The position numbers and the translations under genes are program-made. Below the pieces are notes generated by a model. That model ran no database searches and had not been told where the DNA came from. It was given only the letters and a program-made list of their open reading frames with translations. A DNA stretch of 37,984 bases, from assembly GCA_030833205.1 (NCBI GenBank), contig JAURHS010000016.1:1-37984 (forward strand). The letters are read 5' to 3'. Positions 33,299-37,984 of this stretch are shown here, piece after piece. This DNA comes from Prosthecobacter sp. Its GTDB lineage: Bacteria > Verrucomicrobiota > Verrucomicrobiia > Verrucomicrobiales > Verrucomicrobiaceae. Numbering within the stretch: the first letter of the stretch is position 1; the number at the start of each line of letters is the position of its first letter.

Positions 33299-36200
33299 TT
33301 ATTTGTTGAGGGACTCGTCGAGGTTGAGGACGAGGTTGGCCAGCAGGGTCCAGGCGGCGAGTTCGCTGGGGTTGAGGCTGGGGTCGGCTTTGGATTCGCC
33401 GTTGGCGATGGCCTTGGCGGCTTGATCGGGTTTGGCGCGGTAGTCCTGCAGGTGCTGGTTGAGGGCGCGCTTGAGCACGGCCAGTTCCTGGGCGCTGGGT
33501 TGGCGGCTGGTGGCGCTGCGGAAGAGTTGCCCCAGGCGCGCGTCTTCAGGGCCGCCTGCCTTGAGGCTGCGTTGTGCCATGGCGCGTGCGGCCTCGAAGA
33601 ATTGCACATCGTTCATCAGGGTGAGGGCCTGCAGCGGGGTGTTGCTGCGTTCGCGGCGCAGGCAGTAACTTTCGCGGTTGGGGGCGTCGAAGGCCGTCAT
33701 GTTGGGCGGCGGTGCGGTGCGCTTCCAGAAGGTGTATAGGCTGCGCCGATACAGGGCTTCGCCGTGGTCCTGAATGTAATTTCGGGTGTTGCTGCCGCCA
33801 AAGCCCACTGGCTCCCAGATGTTTTCGGGTTGGTAGGGTTTGACGCCCTTGCCGCCAATTCGTGGGCTGAGCAGGCCGCTGATTGACAGGGCGCTGTCGC
33901 GCAGCACTTCAGCATCGAGGCGGAAGCGTGGGCCGCGGGCCAGCAGGCGGTTTTCCGGGTCTTGCTGGGCCGCATCGGCGCGCCACTGCGCGCTTTGGCG
34001 GTAGGTGTGCGAGGTGACCAGCAGGCGGATGAAGCGCTTCATGTCCCAGCTCTGTTCGCGGAAGGTGACGGCCAGCCAGTCGAGGAGTTCGGGGTGGCTG
34101 GGTGGTTCGCCTTGGGAGCCGAAGTCATTGCTGGTCTTCACCAGGCCGTTGCCAAAGAACTGTTGCCAGAAGCGGTTGACCTGCACCCGCGCGGTGAGTG
34201 GATGTTGTGGGCTCAGCAGCCACTGCGCCAGATCCAGACGCGTGGGCTCAGGTTTACTGGGCAGGGGCGGAAAGATGGCCGGGGTGCCGCGGCTGACTTT
34301 TTCCTTGGGCTTGTCGTATTGGCCGCGCTCCATCACGAAGCTGTCGCGTGGCTGTGGCAGGTCAGCCATGATGAAGGTGGCGGGGATGACATCCTCCAGG
34401 GCCTTGCGCTTGGCCTCGAGATCGAGTTTCTCGGCGCGCAGGCCATCCACCAACTCGCGGGCGCTTTGGCATTCGTTTTCAAACCACCACTCCTTGAGGC
34501 GTTTGATGTCCGCCGCCGGCCATTGCTCCGCTTTCTTGCCGCGCACCAGGGTTTGCAGATCATTGGGCAGGCCCTCGACGCGGCGGCCCTGGTTTTTTTG
34601 CACCCAGATTTTCCAGGACCACTGCGGGTCCTTGGCAGGGTCCACGCGCGAACTCATCGCCAATTGGTCCCAGGTGACGGTGCCATCGAATTGCGTGAAG
34701 GCAAAGCCGTTGACCTTCATGCCGGGCTTCAGGCCAAGGCGATCGGCGGCAACTTCAAGCTTCACCCACTTGCCCAACTCCGGCAGGGCTGCGACGCGCA
34801 CGCGCTCCGGTGTGCGAACGCGGCCATAGGGGATGGCGCCTTCTTCGCCCCAGACAGCGCGATGATTCCAGCCGGCGGTGTGGAACTGCAGCATCACGGC
34901 CTTGGGCGGGTCCTTGGGGTCGAGGTAACACTGCACGCTGAGCTTGCCGTTGGGTGGGATTTCGTAAGTTCCGCCGTTGGTGAAGAAATCCTGCGCCACG
35001 CCCTTGGCCTTGCGTTGCAGGGCCTGCCTGCCACTGAACACAGGACCCTGATTGGCTTGAATGAGGCGGGTGGGCGCGCCTGAGCTGGCCACCTTGGCCT
35101 CGGCAGGGAAGTTGTCCTCGAACCAAACCACCTTGCTGGTTTGCACCGCTGGCGGGGGTTGTTGATCCGCAGGATCGCGGTAGTTGAGTTTGGCGATGGC
35201 CTCGCGCATGCGGCCCTGAGTGGCGGCAATGGCCTGATCGTATTGGGCAAGCTGCGCAGCCTGCTGCGGTGTGCTCAGGCGCAGGGTGGGCGGGGTGAGC
35301 AGGATGTTGCCGTCCATGGCCGGATCTGCGGCGCTGTTGAAGAAGGCATAAAGCGAGTAGAACTCTTTCTGGCTGATGGGGTCGAACTTGTGATCGTGGC
35401 AGACGGCGCAGCCAGCGGTCAGGCCCATCCACACGGCAACCGTGGTCTCGGTGCGATCCACGGCATAGCGGAACACAAACTCCTCGTTGATGCTGCCGCC
35501 CTCGCTGGTGGTGACATTGCAGCGGTTGAAGCCCGAGGCGATCTTCTGCTCCATGCTCGCCTCAGGCAGCAGGTCCCCGGCGAGTTGCCAGATGGTGAAT
35601 TGATCAAAGGGCAGGTTTTGATTGAAGGCGCGCACGACCCAATCGCGGTAGGGCCACATGCTGCGCTCGTTGTCCAGATGCAGGCCATGGGTGTCGGCGT
35701 AGCGGGCCACATCCAGCCACAGCCGCCCCTGATGCTCGCCGAAGCGCTCGGATTTCAGCAGGCGATCGACGAGGCGTTCATAGGCATCGGGTTTGGCATC
35801 GGCGAGGAAGGCGTCGATCTCCCTCAGCGTGGGTGGCAGGCCGGTGAGGTCGAGGGTCACGCGGCGGATGAGTTCTTCGCGACTGGCTTCGGCGGCCGGG
35901 GCGAGGCGTTGCCTGCCCAGCCTGTCCTGGATGAAGGCGTCAATGGGGTTGCGCTGTGGGCCGCTGGCCTTGGGCACTGCCGGCTTGAGGGGCGCTTCAA
36001 AGCTCCAATGCCGTTGGTAGGCGGCGCCCTCGCGGATCCAGCGCTCGATGGTTTGGATCTGCGCTGCATTGAGGGGCTTGTGTGTTTCTGGCGGCGGCAT
36101 CACCTCATCGGGATCGCGGCTGACCATGCGCTGCATCACGCTGCTGGCCTTGGGGTCACCGGGCTTGATGGGAGCATGGCCCTTGATGGCTTGGTAGGCT

Positions 36201-36379
36201 CCCTCGGCCGTGTCCAGGCGCAGGCCGGCCTTGCGTTTCTTGGCATCAAAGCCATGGCAGGCAAAGCAGTGATCGCTGAGGATGGGGCGGATGTCGCGGT
36301 TGAACTCCAGTGGCTCGGCAGCCTTGGCGCTGAGGCTCAGGCCGAGGAGCAGGATGGGCAGGTTGACGCGTGGGATCAT
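33299..36379 (-). CDS. PSCyt1-DUF1549-DUF1553 cytochrome c protein with central beta-sandwich insert
   Basis: A 1026-aa exported protein. Residues 1-20 are a signal peptide; the PSCyt1 heme motif is CFACH (C38-H42), with EVMPPPETHKPL as a possible axial Met region. DUF1549 spans about 145-350 (RVTLDLTGLPPTLREIDAFL, RYADTHGLHLDNE) and ends with a second CxxCH, CAVCHDHKFDP (C324-H328). Residues about 410-620 resemble a LamG/concanavalin-like sandwich. DUF1553 follows from about 715 (VQVNRFWQQFFGNGLV, SNTPLQALTLMND) to the end. Its start is 18 bp after the DUF1501 stop, so they form an operon. Likely an extracytoplasmic redox protein that binds a polysaccharide; the reaction is unknown. Confidence 0.95.
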   Translation of the reverse strand: MIPRVNLPILLLGLSLSAKAAEPLEFNRDIRPILSDHCFACHGFDAKKRKAGLRLDTAEGAYQAIKGHAPIKPGDPKASSVMQRMVSRDPDEVMPPPETHKPLNAAQIQTIERWIREGAAYQRHWSFEAPLKPAVPKASGPQRNPIDAFIQDRLGRQRLAPAAEASREELIRRVTLDLTGLPPTLREIDAFLADAKPDAYERLVDRLLKSERFGEHQGRLWLDVARYADTHGLHLDNERSMWPYRDWVVRAFNQNLPFDQFTIWQLAGDLLPEASMEQKIASGFNRCNVTTSEGGSINEEFVFRYAVDRTETTVAVWMGLTAGCAVCHDHKFDPISQKEFYSLYAFFNSAADPAMDGNILLTPPTLRLSTPQQAAQLAQYDQAIAATQGRMREAIAKLNYRDPADQQPPPAVQTSKVVWFEDNFPAEAKVASSGAPTRLIQANQGPVFSGRQALQRKAKGVAQDFFTNGGTYEIPPNGKLSVQCYLDPKDPPKAVMLQFHTAGWNHRAVWGEEGAIPYGRVRTPERVRVAALPELGKWVKLEVAADRLGLKPGMKVNGFAFTQFDGTVTWDQLAMSSRVDPAKDPQWSWKIWVQKNQGRRVEGLPNDLQTLVRGKKAEQWPAADIKRLKEWWFENECQSARELVDGLRAEKLDLEAKRKALEDVIPATFIMADLPQPRDSFVMERGQYDKPKEKVSRGTPAIFPPLPSKPEPTRLDLAQWLLSPQHPLTARVQVNRFWQQFFGNGLVKTSNDFGSQGEPPSHPELLDWLAVTFREQSWDMKRFIRLLVTSHTYRQSAQWRADAAQQDPENRLLARGPRFRLDAEVLRDSALSISGLLSPRIGGKGVKPYQPENIWEPVGFGGSNTRNYIQDHGEALYRRSLYTFWKRTAPPPNMTAFDAPNRESYCLRRERSNTPLQALTLMNDVQFFEAARAMAQRSLKAGGPEDARLGQLFRSATSRQPSAQELAVLKRALNQHLQDYRAKPDQAAKAIANGESKADPSLNPSELAAWTLLANLVLNLDESLNK

Positions 36380-36397
36380 GAGGCGGCGCGTTGGAGT

Positions 36398-37849
<1,452 letters not shown>

Positions 37850-37984
37850 GGCTGGGGAGACGGTGCAGAGTCAACTACGATGCAGCCCCGCGCTTCTGCT
37901 CGGAAAGACCGCAAATGCACAGCAGCGGGCAGAATCCTCGCGGTCGCCGGGAATGGGCGCTCCGGACCCGATCAATGAGCGAAC
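37850..37984. other. Right-edge upstream region
   Basis: These 135 bases precede the DUF1501 gene and should hold its promoter, though I see no clear element. An ATG at 37975 on the plus strand (ATGAGCGAAC) might begin a divergent gene beyond the edge; nothing supports it except position. Confidence 0.25.

Overview
The window (37,984 bases, high G+C, almost all genes on the minus strand) looks like a chromosome segment from the PVC superphylum, most probably Verrucomicrobiota, with Planctomycetota as the alternative. The markers are two pairs of a Tat-exported DUF protein with a c-type cytochrome DUF protein (DUF1552 with a DUF1588/DUF1592-type protein; DUF1501 with a PSCyt1/DUF1549/DUF1553 protein), Gfo/Idh/MocA dehydrogenases with and without Tat signals, a Cys-type sulfatase, Asp-box sialidases, a ThuA protein and many secreted beta-propellers. 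No rRNA, tRNA, CRISPR array or intact insertion sequence was seen.

Layout from left to right. 1-2,555: a perfect 9-bp tandem repeat, then a Gfo/Idh/MocA gene divergent from a LysR regulator. 2,556-4,075: a ThuA-like secreted protein and a frameshifted HipB-like regulator without its HipA. 4,076-14,304: a long minus-strand run (HD phosphohydrolase, subtilase, CBS fragment, SGNH hydrolase, sialidase, alpha/beta hydrolase, a small orphan, Tat-exported Gfo/Idh/MocA, GNAT, secreted propeller), much of it tightly spaced or translationally coupled. 14,370-20,963: sulfatase, NHL-type propeller, and the DUF1552/cytochrome pair. 21,259-21,961: two homologous small membrane proteins, tail to tail. 22,082-24,295: a phytanoyl-CoA dioxygenase-like enzyme and a secreted protein I do not recognise. 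24,371-26,902: a Fic protein with an AT-rich upstream region holding a 63-bp perfect palindrome, then a beta-helix protein. 26,903-33,298: a decayed small basic gene, a class C beta-lactamase-like serine hydrolase, a second sialidase, an 822-aa secreted protein, and a decayed AAA ATPase fragment. 33,299-37,849: the second cytochrome pair, with DUF1501 upstream of the PSCyt1/DUF1549/DUF1553 gene.

The intact genes read as a periplasmic or extracellular programme for dismantling sulfated, sialylated or acetylated glycans: sulfatase, two sialidases, SGNH and alpha/beta hydrolases, a beta-helix protein and sugar dehydrogenases, linked to multidomain c-type cytochromes that may take up electrons outside the cytoplasm. 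This is inference from families and neighbourhood; no substrate can be named from the sequence. Between these genes lie remains of a different kind of DNA (HipB relic, AAA ATPase relic, a Fic gene behind an AT-rich palindromic leader), suggesting toxin or defence genes that arrived and mostly decayed.

The items I would look at first are the 63-bp palindrome upstream of fic, the subtilase with a translationally coupled CBS fragment, the relics of mobile defence-like genes, the 141-aa orphan coupled inside the catabolic operon, and an 11-bp motif repeated upstream of three genes for exported proteins.
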